From Asterionellopsis glacialis (Eukaryota > Bacillariophyta > Plagiogrammaphyceae > Rhaphoneidales > Asterionellopsidaceae), in assembly GCA_014885115.2 (NCBI GenBank), contig WKLE02000702.1:101187-165186 (forward strand): DNA of 64,000 nt. Direction: 5' to 3'. Below are positions 10,831 through 21,180 of this stretch, piece by piece. Position 1 is the first letter of the stretch. Every line of letters starts with the position of its first letter. The notes under the pieces are model-generated. The model worked only from the letters and a program-made list of their open reading frames with translations. It was not told the origin of the DNA and did no database searches. The position numbers and the translations under genes are program-made.

Positions 10831-11886
10831 TGTACGTCAAATTTCCTTACTAGCACGCACTTTGCCTTTTCACTTGCCTGGATGAGAGATTACCTTTCTT
10901 TCCTCTTCTTTTGTAACTGGTTTCTTCTCTACGACCGGAGTTGTAATAATTAGATAGATAGATTCTCAAGTCTCAATTGTCAGTGGGACAAATCGACTAA
11001 CACTAACACCACAGGTCCGGCAGTCAACACAAACCTTCTTCGCTGCTTGATTGATGCAACTCTCTGTGTGTTGATTCCCGTCGTCTAGACCTACTTCTGT
11101 TGACAGGTCAACCCGAGCTCGTTGACACAAGTACCGGTAAGACAGAGCAAGGACAGAGGAATCTGTTGGGCGATTTCGCGCTTTCAGATTCCCTTCCGCC
11201 CTTGCTTTCTAGTAGAGACTCTAGTCCTTGAGTGCTATTCCCGCCACCATGAACAAAAGGAAAAATATATATAAAGAAGTCACTCATCTATGAGTTATAT
11301 CCAAGCAGACTACAGTAGTGTCCAATTAATAATCCCACACTGTACTAGGTATTAAAAATACTATCTATAAATGATATATTCTTTTCGGATATAAAAACTC
11401 CTAATGTATTCATAAGGAAAAAAAGAACGACATCTTAAATTTTTTACGATTAATGAAATTAATACATCAATGTTCTTTGTTATATTCGTATCTTTCACAT
11501 ATTATTTCTACTGTTCCTTGTCTGTTTTATTTAACAATATTCTGTTACATTTAACCCCCATATTTCTAGCTCTATCAGAGAACTTTTACCTGTAGTTCGT
11601 GCATTTTGATCGTGCGAAACATGTCTCGGATCGGTGATGAAAAATCTTTTCCGGTATCTTCTCAAGTTGCCAGTAGAGTGTTCCTCGGCATCATAACATG
11701 ATGCTGTTATCTGATTCGCCATTGGTCTATCCTAATTGCCGGTTTTGTTGCCTTCGTTCAAAAGAAAAGGAAAAGCCATTTGACCTTTGTTCTTGGAGCG
11801 ACTCACCCAAAAAAATCTTTTACATTCTACTCTCCGTCGATTCAGAGTTTTTTTCCTTGACGCGTTCTCCTTCCTTTTCGTAAAAG
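10831..11886. other. divergent upstream region
   Basis: Shared 5' region of the RING gene (-) and the Cys-rich membrane-protein gene (+). About 10960-11330 is mixed composition with CTAGAG-type words (for example near 11215), and 11340-11530 is very AT-rich. The open frames here are short and I do not support them. Confidence 0.4.
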
Positions 11887-13165
11887 ATGATGATGAAATC
11901 CTCTTTTGCATTGATGAGTTTATTGGCTTTCGGTCTACACGGATATGAAACGAGTGGCAGCAACAAGAACAATAATCGTAACATATTTTTCTTCGTTTCT
12001 GGAGAAGAGAGTACGCAACAACAACAACAAAGGCAACGACAAACAGCAGATAATGTGACCAATACTGTTGTAGATATTTGTTTTGGTTATATTGAGAATC
12101 AAACAAATCATAACGTATGGATAAAGCCTGAGAAGATATCCTGTACCCGAGAAACAAATAATATATATGGTAATCAATGGGGTCCATCCGTTCATCAAGA
12201 AAAAAGTTGTTGTACAGGCAATGGTCGGCATGTTGTTCAAACTAGTCGCATTGGTGGTTTTGACATACTTCCGTCGTTGCCTCTGTTACCCGGAACGACA
12301 ATTGATGGTGTTGTCATAGAATCGGTACCCATTTGGAATGAAGAATTGTGGCGAAGGGTGCTAGATAAAATTGATTTTGATCCTGTCTGTCAAGCATACA
12401 CAAGTGCCCTCCAAGCAACACTATGTGACCCCAAACAGGGAATAAATGTTGCTATTGAAAAAGATGAAAGGTCGAACTCGAGACCGAATGCACCACCTTT
12501 TCTTGCCAATGTAAATATTAGTAATTCACCAAGTATGACACCGACGGAATCACAAGCACCAAGTATGACGCCATCGATAGATCCCAATCCAGTACTGCGA
12601 ATATGCCGTAGATCTTGTGATATGGTATTTGATGTATGCGGACTTCCAGGTGCAAATTTTCCAGAAGACGCAGGGTATTCAGATGGTGAATCATTATGTT
12701 ATAAGGCATGGGGGGGCTGGTATAATAGTCATCCTTGGTAAGTTACAACGAGTATGCATTCACTTGTTGCACACATAACCCTTTAAATTGGCAGGTTGGC
12801 TTTTCGATATCTCACACCATCGCTGTTGAATTCTTTCAAAATACTTGTTCCATCTTGTTGATGCACAAAGCGATACAAAAGAAGATGGCTTTCCTTGTCA
12901 ACGAAACCTAGAAATTTTCGTCGAAAATAGTAACTTACTATGTCTTGATATTGCAGAACCAACTCAAAGAGAGATTGACTCATACATAAGATATCGGAAA
13001 CCCCCAGTCCCTGAAGAGTGCGTTCCCCCCGAACCTGTAAATACAGGTATTATTATTGGTGCAATTATTGGCGCAGCGTGCTTTTTCTTTATGCTTGGAG
13101 GTTGTATTTGGATTTACATTCGCCGCAGACAAATGGACGTAGAAGATGTAGGTGAATTATATTAG
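11887..13165 (+). CDS. Cys-rich type I membrane protein, folate-receptor-like, two exons
   Basis: Signal peptide at residues 1-24 (three Met then a hydrophobic run), a Gln/Asn-rich segment, then a cysteine-rich ectodomain. Spacing such as PVCQAY...LCDP and ICRRSCDMVFDVCG recalls the folate-receptor/riboflavin-binding fold. A linker with two PSMTP units follows. The C-terminus has NTGIIIGAIIGAACFFFMLGG as membrane segment and a 17-residue cytosolic tail. Exon 1 ends at 12737 before GTAAGT. The acceptor is less certain: 12870 (exon 2 from 12871) keeps the frame and gives 381 residues; the AG at 12794 keeps Trp but soon meets a stop unless another intron exists. Ligand unknown; folate binding is only a fold-level suggestion. 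Confidence 0.68.
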
Positions 13166-13474
13166 ACTTTGGGGAATTGAATAAATGTGTCCTATCGAGC
13201 AGCAGAGGGGACGGACTTCTCGTTTGTTTGGCAGTTTCAATTTAAACAATACTGTAAACGCATTTTTAAGTTCCATACATTCTTTCATAAAAACTGAAGT
13301 CACGAACAAGGTTTCCTTCAGTTTCTTTCAGTGTATTTATTACCAAAAAACGTAACTAACACTAACACTAACAAATTAAAAATATGAAATTAAGTCTGTT
13401 ATGGCTTTCCACGGAAACCGATGCATTCGAGCACGGAGTAAAAGCTCAAACTGGTCGGTCAACTGCTGCTGGCA
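13166..13474. other. intergenic, 5' flank of TBCC
   Basis: Contains the tail-end sequence of the membrane-protein gene and the upstream region of TBCC, with a short repeat of ACTAAC at about 13355-13373. No gene supported. Confidence 0.35.
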
Positions 13475-14665
13475 ATGACAACAACAATGGCGACTTGCGA
13501 GGAGGAAGTGCAATTTCTTTCCAACCGCAAATCACCAAAGCAAAGACGGCGACGAAAGACAGATGATTTAAACGCTTTCTGGCGATCTTTGAATAAGGAT
13601 ATTAGGGCTTGGAAAAATCGTCTTGAAGAGTTGACAGCGTCGAAGCAGCACGTCACGTCTAGCCAACGAGCAGAGGGTCTTGCTACGATTGAAGCATTAA
13701 ATGAGGAACTCAAGAATTTGAGAAAAGAGTCATTAGCAGATTTAGATGTCCCAGAATTACCCGCTGCGGATGTACGGCAATTACACAATGAATTTACCAA
13801 CCTAACAAATCTTCTAGAAAGAGCAAGGAACGATATTTGTCCTCCATCCAGATTTGTGTTTAAAAGGTATAGAGAAGCAATGCAAGATAGAGTAAATCAT
13901 CAAACGAAAGAGGAAGGCAATAAATCTGAAGGTCATAATAAGCTAAGAGAAGAAAAAGAAGAAGAGGTACAGACAACAGTGCAACCCTCGGGTGCAGTTG
14001 TTCAAGAAATTTTTAATTGTAACATTCTTGTAGGTGAAACCGGTGGACTCAAAATAAATAGTCTCGACAATTCTCCCGCAAGTGACAACAAAGAGGTGGC
14101 ACAACAGCAACATGATTTGACTGAATCGGCGTCTCTTCTTATTCAGAACATAAATCAATGCGAGATAACAGTGTTGCGCCCTTACAAGGCGTTACACATG
14201 GTTAATGTCTCTGATTGTACGGTGCGGATAAATCCACCAGTTCTCGGTGCTGTTCATATTACATCTTGCCATCGTGTTAGCCTTCACATGAAGTCTCATC
14301 AACTGCGCCTTCATGATTCCACGAATCTTAGCTGTTATGCAAGTGTAAGTTCCGGCCCTATTCTGGAAGACTGTAATAATATTTTGTTCTACTGTGATCC
14401 GAACGACAAAGAAAATCAAGTTCGCGATGCGAAAGATTTCAACTGGCTAAAAAATGGTGTTCATAGCCCAAACTATTCGGTAGTACAGTTAGAATCCGTG
14501 AGTATGACTCATTCAAATGGTGGTAATGTCTCACACCAACATGTTCCTACTCGGAATTTGAAAATCACCACTTCCATGGGTTCTGACACCGAGAACAATG
14601 ACAGGATTGATCATAGTAATGTCGCCTCAGAATCAGAGGAGGAGGACGATGAGGACGAATTATGA
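13475..14665 (+). CDS. TBCC: tubulin-binding cofactor C
   Basis: TBCC is the GTPase activator for beta-tubulin in the chaperone that assembles tubulin heterodimers. This 396-residue single-exon gene has the expected order: a basic N-terminus, a helical spectrin-like region at about 25-140, a charged linker, then the C-CAP/TBCC beta-helix at about 175-345. The arginine finger motif QLRLHDS and the following SGPILEDC are intact, and DFNWLKNGVHSPNYSV closes the domain. The last 50 residues are acidic. It has no N-terminal Gly-Cys, so it is TBCC rather than RP2. It converges on the HA-repeat gene with only 66 bp between stop codons. Confidence 0.92.
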   Translation: MTTTMATCEEEVQFLSNRKSPKQRRRRKTDDLNAFWRSLNKDIRAWKNRLEELTASKQHVTSSQRAEGLATIEALNEELKNLRKESLADLDVPELPAADVRQLHNEFTNLTNLLERARNDICPPSRFVFKRYREAMQDRVNHQTKEEGNKSEGHNKLREEKEEEVQTTVQPSGAVVQEIFNCNILVGETGGLKINSLDNSPASDNKEVAQQQHDLTESASLLIQNINQCEITVLRPYKALHMVNVSDCTVRINPPVLGAVHITSCHRVSLHMKSHQLRLHDSTNLSCYASVSSGPILEDCNNILFYCDPNDKENQVRDAKDFNWLKNGVHSPNYSVVQLESVSMTHSNGGNVSHQHVPTRNLKITTSMGSDTENNDRIDHSNVASESEEEDDEDEL

Positions 14666-14731
14666 AATACTGAGGTAATAAATGATAATACTAAAAAAAT
14701 CTACAAAGAAATATTGTCCGTCAATTTGGTG

Positions 14732-17700
14732 TTAAAGATAGGAAGCCACCGTTTGCATAAAACCAGAACAGGTGGCTTCATGAGCGGCAGCAGCAACGAA
14801 AGTATCAAAGTCTTGCCTAGAGCAAAATTCACATCCCCATCGACGTGTATTCGTTGGCATAACATCGGCTGGTTTTAGTTCTGGATTGTGTTGTACTTTT
14901 TTCGCTGCACCCGATGCTTTAGGAGCCTTTTTCTTCTTTGCGCGGACAGGTTTCTTCTTCGCTTGCTTTTCCGGTGTTTTCTTTGTTTTTAATTTCAGCC
15001 CGCCCGTTATCAATGCATGCCGAATTTCTCCAGCTCCAGTTGGAGGAGGAGCTACTGGTACAGCTCTGATCCTGTCTGTAGGAGCTTTCTCAGGAGTTGG
15101 CGACTTCACACGTTGTACGGCATCTTTCTTCGTACCGCTCGGTGTCGAAGGAGGCTGAGTGCTCCTTGGAACAACAGCAGTCTCTGAGTTCCTTTCGGTA
15201 TTCGTACGCTTCCTCTCCACAACAGGGTCTGCCTGAGGTGATTCGCTAGATCTTTCAGATGTTACCACGCTTGGGGGCTGACTTTGATTCTTTGTCTCAG
15301 GCTTGTCCTCGACAACAGGGTCGACCTGAAGAGGAGATTCAGCAGCAATTTTCGATGCTACGACGCTTAGGGACTGACTTTGATTCTTTGTCTCAGGCTT
15401 GTTCTCAACAACAGGGTCAACCTGAAGAGAAGGTTCAGCAGCAATATTCGATACTACCACGCTTAGGGACTGACTTTGATTCTTGGTCTCGGGCTTGTCC
15501 TCGACAACAGGGTCGGCCTGAGGAGGAGATTCAGCAGCTATTTTCGATTCTTCCAAGCTGGGAGACTGACTTGGATTATTGGTCGCAGGCTTGTTCTCAA
15601 CAACAGGGTATGCCCGAGGAGGAGATTCACCAGCTTTTTCAGATGCTACCACGCTTTGGGGGTGGTGTTGATTCTTTGTTGCAGACTTGTTCTGGACAAC
15701 AGGGTCTGTCTGAGGAGGAGATTCGACAGCGCTTGGGGGCTGACCTTGATTCTTTGTCGCAGGCTTGTCCTCAACAGGGTCTGCCTGAGGAGGTGATTCG
15801 GTGGCTCTTTCAGGTTCTACCATGCTTGGGGACTTAGCTTTATTTTTTGTCGCGGGCTTAACAAAAGGGTCTGCTTGAAGAGAAGGCTCAGCAGCTACTT
15901 TTGATGCTACCGCACTCGGAAACTGACTTTGATCCGGTTTAACACGCTTCTTCTCAACAACGGGTTCTTCTTGAAGAGGAGGTCCGGCACCTCTTTTAGA
16001 TGCTACCACTCTTGGGGACTGACGTTGCCTCCGTGTCGTACGCTTGTTTTCAACAACAGGATCTGTCACTTCTCCAGTTCCGGTAGGCTGACGTTGACTC
16101 CGTGTCGAACGTTTGGTCTCGACTGTATGGTCTGCTTTAAGTGGTGTTTCAGCGACTTCATTTGTCTTGCTTCCAGTCGGAGGTTGACGTTGACTGCGTG
16201 TCGAAGGCTTGGTCTCAGCTACAGGAACAGCTTGAGGAAGTACACCAGCTTCTTTAATTTTACCTCCCCTTGGAGATTTTCGAGTGGCCATAAGTTGTGA
16301 TTGAGGTTTTGGTTGGGAATCTGTCAATCTGGTAGATCTTCTTGTCGGAGTCGTCTTAGTTTGAACACCTTTAAGATCCGAGGAATCTTCTTTCAAACTC
16401 CTATCCTCTTCTTTTTCTTCTTCCATTTCAGCTGATTTCGTGGACTTCGCTTCAGGAGTTTCTTTTTCTGGTTTCGTCTTCTTCTTCACCAATGAATCAG
16501 CTGGGGGGGTCATTTCAGCGCTGTGCTTCATCGCCGAAGCGTCTTCGGGTTGTGCCTGATCTATCTGAACTTCAACATGAGATACCCCCACTTCAATATG
16601 TGCTGTTTTGACTCCAGCGTCCATGTGCCTACGAGATCTCCTTTGTGGCGTTTTCCTCTCTGTTTCTTTGTTTTGCATGACCTTCCGCGGAGCCATTCTT
16701 CTTTGTTCTTCAATTTCTGCTCCTTTGCTTTCTGGTGGTTCTTTGTTTCGCATGGCCTTCCGCGGAGTCATTCTTGTTTGTTCTTTGCTTTCTGATGATT
16801 TCCTAAGCAGCCTCTTGCCTTCTGGCTCTTCACTTTCTACAGATTTCCTAGCGTCATTATTCCGCCGGGTACTTCTTCTTACCGGCATCTTCCTTTCGGG
16901 CTCAACGATCTTCGTAATATTTTTATCTGCGGCATCTTCATGACTAGACTTACTTGATTGCGCTTTTCTGTTTGTCGCTGTGGATTTTGAAGAGTATCTC
17001 GTCTTGCGGGTCTGGATTTTTTCGTTGGCATCTTCATGGATACTGCTTCCTTCATCTTTGATTATCTGATCTTTGTGGTTTGATTTCTTTGGTTGCAATT
17101 TCTTTGGTGGCGCTTTTCTACCCTTTGCTGCTGGCTTTACTGAGGAATCATTCGAATCTTCGTTCCCCTCCATGGGTGCTTCTGTCTTAATGTCTTCACT
17201 ATCTTCGACATCTTCAACTTTTGTTTCTTGTGGAGTGTAGAGATGTCTTGCCACTCGGAATACAAAGCCCAACTCTTTCAGTCGTCGAACTCTTTCCTCG
17301 TTCAAACAGGACGACTTCCCAAGCAAGTAGAACCTGTTATACTGGGCGCGCTGTCTTTGCGTCCAAGCTGCAAGAGTCTGGTTTTGGGGGTAGCGCCTCG
17401 GTACCATGCAATGGCCGTTCTCTTCTTTGAATTTTGTAAGTACTTTAAAGCTAGCCTCCCACATGTCCTCGTACCTTTTCATGACACAATATCTCCGAAT
17501 TTCGCTAGTTTTGGTATTGAAAATAAAGCCAATATCTCTTAGCTTTTTTATTCGTGTTTCACTGAGAAGATTAAGCTTGCCTAGCCTCATTAGCCGGTGC
17601 TGTTTACGTTGACGTGCGACCCAATACGCCAACCCCTGATCAGGGGGGTATATCTTTGGAATCAAGCAATTTCCGTGTTCTTCCTTGTATTTCACTAGTC

Positions 17701-19318
17701 GCTCGTACGTCTCATCCCAACGAGATGAAAGATAGGTATCGGCCCTATGGTACCAAAAATCTTGATTGTGTCTCGTATTGAAAACAAATCCTATCCTTTT
17801 CAGCCTCCTTAGTTTTTCGTCCGTCAATGATGTGGGCTCCCCCCTGTCCCTTTGTCTCATGAGCTTACGTTGCTGGTAGACCCACGTAGACAATCTTTGG
17901 TTCTCAGGATATGACTTTGGAACACATGTGTGCCCGACTCGCTTCTTATACTTTTTAAGTTGCTTGTAATTCCAATCCCAGAATTCAGGTCCAAATGGAG
18001 CACTGGGCTCTTCATCATCACTACTGTCAATGTCGCAGTCAGTCTCACTTTCTATTTCGCTCTCGCTTTCGTGTTCTTCATTATCCTGTTGGAGCTCTTG
18101 ATCACTTTCTTCGTCCACTAATTGCGCGACACTCGTCTCTTGCGCCTCCTTTACATCCGATTTCTTCAGTTTTCTCCCCCCAATTGGAGGAGGTAAGCCT
18201 AAAACTTCCCTAGTTTGTCTCGCAACGTCAAAGGCTGAAGGAAATGATTCTTCAGAGAACGGTACAGGAGCACCTCTTGATCTTCTACTTTTTCTTACAG
18301 GACCTGAAGCTATGGCTTCCTCGATGGCATCTATAGTACGTTTACTTATTTCATTTGTGTCTTTATTTTCAACTTCACTATCGATGATTTTGCTGCGTTT
18401 GGTCTGATTTCCATCGCTCTTTACCTCGCCGTTGCCTTTTTTTCCTTTGGGTTCATCTGGGGATTTCCGTTTCCGGTCAGATGTTTTCGAAGTTTTCTTT
18501 TGTGGTTCATCCTTCAACGCTGGTTCTTCCATGAGAGATTCTTCAATAGCAACATACTCTTGAAATTCTGCATCTGTGAGGCTTTCGATTTGTGATGCAG
18601 TGAGACTGGAGGACTTCTTTTGATTCTTCTTTTCTAATTCACCTTTCTGGGTTGCAATCCATGCTTCTAGATCTGAAGGAGGAGATATTTTCTTTCGAGA
18701 CCTTCTCTTCTTCAAACAGAACGATTTGAACGCCTCAAGTTGTTCATTCCACTCATCATCACCTGACGGAGCATCCACTTTACTTTTTCCCTTGCTCGAA
18801 ACAAAATCCTTTTCCTCTCTGTCTGACCAATGAAAGCCCATGTTGCTCATTAATTCAAAACCCTCGTTACTCAAAAACGTGGGTTTGCCTCGTTTCCATT
18901 TTGCGTGGTCTTTTTGCTGTTGATTCACCCACTCAACCAATGCGCTGTCCTTCCAGCCCCGTGGAACTTTTGAGGAGTTCTGAATTGACCGGTACTCTAT
19001 CCATTTTTTCCAACCGATAACCCAGTCTTCGTCGGCCTTCGCTAGATCTGGATGACGTTCGAAATCTGATGACGAATCCTCGGAATTAGAGCCATTCTTG
19101 GAAGTTTTTTGGTTCTTTCTTGTCGTAGAGGTGACATTCGTCCTACTAGCACGTACCCTTTGGTTGGCAGTGCGCCGGGTGCTGCGAGACGTGGACGATT
19201 TTTTCACTTCCTCCGCCGCCTGGTCGTTTGGGCTCTTCAGGGGGTCTTCCCTGGGGCTGTCCTCTTTTTTGGAGGTAAAGCTTTGCGCTTTATTCCTACT
19301 TTTGCGAGTGGATGGCAT
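14732..19318 (-). CDS. HA-repeat nuclear protein with C2HC finger and Pro/Lys repeat array
   Basis: 1528 residues in one exon. Three clear helicase-associated (HA, PF03457-type) repeats occupy about residues 443-513, 530-600 and 617-688, each with Trp, a K-x-G/H-C-x-V/I-P turn and a LRxLGFxF end; degenerate relatives lie near 95-165. No helicase motor is present. HA repeats are abundant in diatoms and thought to bind nucleic acid. The rest is Lys/Glu/Ser-rich and probably disordered. Residues of about 1120-1375 are an imperfect tandem array of units of roughly 33 residues built on DPVVENKP and KNQSQ. Residues of about 1490-1520 form CEFC...HEATC, a C-x2-C-x14-H-x3-C finger. Likely nuclear. 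The antisense open frames over the array are repeat shadows. Confidence 0.88.
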   Translation of the reverse strand: MPSTRKSRNKAQSFTSKKEDSPREDPLKSPNDQAAEEVKKSSTSRSTRRTANQRVRASRTNVTSTTRKNQKTSKNGSNSEDSSSDFERHPDLAKADEDWVIGWKKWIEYRSIQNSSKVPRGWKDSALVEWVNQQQKDHAKWKRGKPTFLSNEGFELMSNMGFHWSDREEKDFVSSKGKSKVDAPSGDDEWNEQLEAFKSFCLKKRRSRKKISPPSDLEAWIATQKGELEKKNQKKSSSLTASQIESLTDAEFQEYVAIEESLMEEPALKDEPQKKTSKTSDRKRKSPDEPKGKKGNGEVKSDGNQTKRSKIIDSEVENKDTNEISKRTIDAIEEAIASGPVRKSRRSRGAPVPFSEESFPSAFDVARQTREVLGLPPPIGGRKLKKSDVKEAQETSVAQLVDEESDQELQQDNEEHESESEIESETDCDIDSSDDEEPSAPFGPEFWDWNYKQLKKYKKRVGHTCVPKSYPENQRLSTWVYQQRKLMRQRDRGEPTSLTDEKLRRLKRIGFVFNTRHNQDFWYHRADTYLSSRWDETYERLVKYKEEHGNCLIPKIYPPDQGLAYWVARQRKQHRLMRLGKLNLLSETRIKKLRDIGFIFNTKTSEIRRYCVMKRYEDMWEASFKVLTKFKEENGHCMVPRRYPQNQTLAAWTQRQRAQYNRFYLLGKSSCLNEERVRRLKELGFVFRVARHLYTPQETKVEDVEDSEDIKTEAPMEGNEDSNDSSVKPAAKGRKAPPKKLQPKKSNHKDQIIKDEGSSIHEDANEKIQTRKTRYSSKSTATNRKAQSSKSSHEDAADKNITKIVEPERKMPVRRSTRRNNDARKSVESEEPEGKRLLRKSSESKEQTRMTPRKAMRNKEPPESKGAEIEEQRRMAPRKVMQNKETERKTPQRRSRRHMDAGVKTAHIEVGVSHVEVQIDQAQPEDASAMKHSAEMTPPADSLVKKKTKPEKETPEAKSTKSAEMEEEKEEDRSLKEDSSDLKGVQTKTTPTRRSTRLTDSQPKPQSQLMATRKSPRGGKIKEAGVLPQAVPVAETKPSTRSQRQPPTGSKTNEVAETPLKADHTVETKRSTRSQRQPTGTGEVTDPVVENKRTTRRQRQSPRVVASKRGAGPPLQEEPVVEKKRVKPDQSQFPSAVASKVAAEPSLQADPFVKPATKNKAKSPSMVEPERATESPPQADPVEDKPATKNQGQPPSAVESPPQTDPVVQNKSATKNQHHPQSVVASEKAGESPPRAYPVVENKPATNNPSQSPSLEESKIAAESPPQADPVVEDKPETKNQSQSLSVVVSNIAAEPSLQVDPVVENKPETKNQSQSLSVVASKIAAESPLQVDPVVEDKPETKNQSQPPSVVTSERSSESPQADPVVERKRTNTERNSETAVVPRSTQPPSTPSGTKKDAVQRVKSPTPEKAPTDRIRAVPVAPPPTGAGEIRHALITGGLKLKTKKTPEKQAKKKPVRAKKKKAPKASGAAKKVQHNPELKPADVMPTNTRRWGCEFCSRQDFDTFVAAAAHEATCSGFMQTVASYL
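15220..15960. repeat. in-frame tandem repeat array inside the HA-repeat gene
   Basis: Imperfect direct repeats of about 95-110 bp. Each carries a copy of CAACAGGGTC followed by a GACTTTGATTC or GACCTTGATTC element. Copies differ by substitutions and in-frame length changes, so the coding frame is kept. Confidence 0.8.
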
Positions 19319-20598
19319 GGAGTTTCTATCCGTAGTGTACCTGAAATAGAGTGTGCATGCGGGACGTAAGTTAGTGAGAAAACCATGGTGATCGCGTTCA
19401 AACGTGAAAATCGGAACGTCCGTGTCAGCCCCTCAAGCGACAGCGTTGGCGCGTCCGAAAAATCAAGGTACGCCGTTACTAGCCAAACTACTAGGACTAG
19501 CGGAAAACAACAACATGGGCACACTCACGGTATTCAAATTTACAACCAATTGACTTTGTCTTCAACTTGTATGCTTGTTGCTGCCGTTGCAATTGATAGT
19601 GCCGCTGTCTCGGAGAAGTTCTCAGAGATGTTCTGATAAAGGTCTGTAACGCGGTGAGCTTCTTCAGTTGCTGATGATAATTATTTTTTATTTGAAAAGA
19701 ACAGGGCTTTCAGTACCTGGTACTGGGTATCGTGCCTGTCAACAGTGTGTACCGGTTCGCAATTAGATGGCATATTTCTTCGGTCCCAACTTGACGGCAA
19801 TGATTTTTCCCAATAAATAATTCTTACTGATCCTTAAGGATTTTTAAGGCATCGACACAATAATACTATCTGATAGAGTAGGATTTATCGATATAATTCT
19901 GAGTATGCATGGCCTGCCGTACAGTAAAGCCAAATCCAATTAATACGTTTTTCATATTATAGTCAGTTTTTGTTGTATGCAGCCACTATGAATGGTAGAT
20001 TCATATAACACATTAGATAAATATTCATGTATCTTAGACATTTATCTTGTCGTAAAAGTAAACAGCCGTTATTTACGCCTTATTAGTATATATATAATGA
20101 AGGCCGCGACGAATAATAATAGCGAAAAAATATGTTTTTATATTCTTTTTATCAATAAATCTGCTTTCAATCTTTAAACAGAACAGTCAATTTAATAGTA
20201 GGCCTAATAATGAGAGATAGTAAGTAATTGAGCCCTTCTAGAAATATTACATGATTTTTAGCGCCGCCAAATAAGAGATTTCGCTAAAAAATTTGTATAG
20301 TCAAAGCAAGTGTCTAATCAACTTTGTACCTGGTAGCAGATATAGTGCCCTTTACACTCAGTATTTTCCATCTCTTTATACGTGCAGAACGACGGAGAAA
20401 AGGCATTTTCTGGTTTCGTGGCGGGGCAAGAGGCGGATCCATCACATTCGAATATGATGTACCAGTACCAGGTGTAAGGAACGGATCATACATATTCCTA
20501 CGTACATACACACTCCGATCAGGACTAACATGCATATCGCCTACATAGCCACAACCACCTCATTTTTTTCTGTCTTCAGAACCTGTCCACGTTGAGTC
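19319..20598. other. intergenic, upstream of the HA-repeat gene
   Basis: The first 300 bp is the 5' region of the HA-repeat gene. The middle is AT-rich with no supported gene. GTACCTGGTACTGGGTA at about 19715 and GTACCAGTACCAGGTG near 20460 are copies of the dispersed palindromic signature. A T-rich tract ending in CAG at about 20581 could be a splice acceptor in the leader of the next gene. Confidence 0.45.
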
Positions 20599-21042
20599 AT
20601 GGGATCAATATGCAAGTGTATCACTCTCTATATCGCAGTTGCATTCTACATCCAAAACTTTGCACATTCGATGTCGGTCAAGCGAGTTCTTGTCAAATCA
20701 GCGGGGGAACTTGCTGTGAATGGAATCTATACTACTCAAGATCCAAAAATGGTTCCCGAGGGATTCGCAAGAACATGCCGCAAGATGGGGTGGACACCTG
20801 CAGAACTGTGGGTAAAGCTGTCCGATGGAAAGCGTCCTTGGTTTGAAGCTGAAAATGAAAGTTACATATATTGGAATCGTGGCGATGGTAAATGGTGGAT
20901 GGACGAACCATCAGGCTCCGGGGTGTACGTTTGTAAATCAGATGATCAGTGGCCTCCCAAGTTTGGATGGACAGCACTTATGGGCGTGAACGAACGTATA
21001 CCCATTGTCGAGTCTATTGACGGATCTGAAAGAAATTCATGA
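20599..21042 (+). CDS. small Trp-rich probably secreted protein
   Basis: 147 residues. An N-terminal hydrophobic stretch (about 5-22) looks like a signal peptide, though starting at the Met codon 20671 would remove it. The body is one compact domain with NGIYTT, RPWFEAEN, YIYWNRGDGKWWMD, SGSGVYV and PPKFGW. The Trp/Gly/Tyr pattern suggests a small beta-sheet domain; I recall similar domains in other diatom proteins but know no function. An in-frame stop sits directly before the ATG. It converges on the Mps1/TTK gene with 138 bp between stops. Confidence 0.65.
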   Translation: MGSICKCITLYIAVAFYIQNFAHSMSVKRVLVKSAGELAVNGIYTTQDPKMVPEGFARTCRKMGWTPAELWVKLSDGKRPWFEAENESYIYWNRGDGKWWMDEPSGSGVYVCKSDDQWPPKFGWTALMGVNERIPIVESIDGSERNS

Positions 21043-21180
21043 AACATTTTATCCATTTTATAATGCTAAATTGTGGAACATGTGACTCTACGCTAGAGGT
21101 AAAAAACGAAAATACGGGATTTGGAAGGCCCCGAGGTATTCTTTAGACTTTTTAGATGCATAATATGTTTTAGGTATCGA

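Noticed and set aside
11732..12240. Several minus-strand open frames
   Set aside because: They overlap the start and signal peptide of the Cys-rich membrane-protein gene antisense and have no domain or splice support.
15259..15837. Plus-strand open frame of 192 codons
   Set aside because: It is the antisense of the tandem repeat array in the HA-repeat gene; its repeated peptide only mirrors those repeats.
19385..19636. Plus-strand 83-codon frame
   Set aside because: Lies in the upstream region of the HA-repeat gene, has no recognisable domain and no neighbouring exon.
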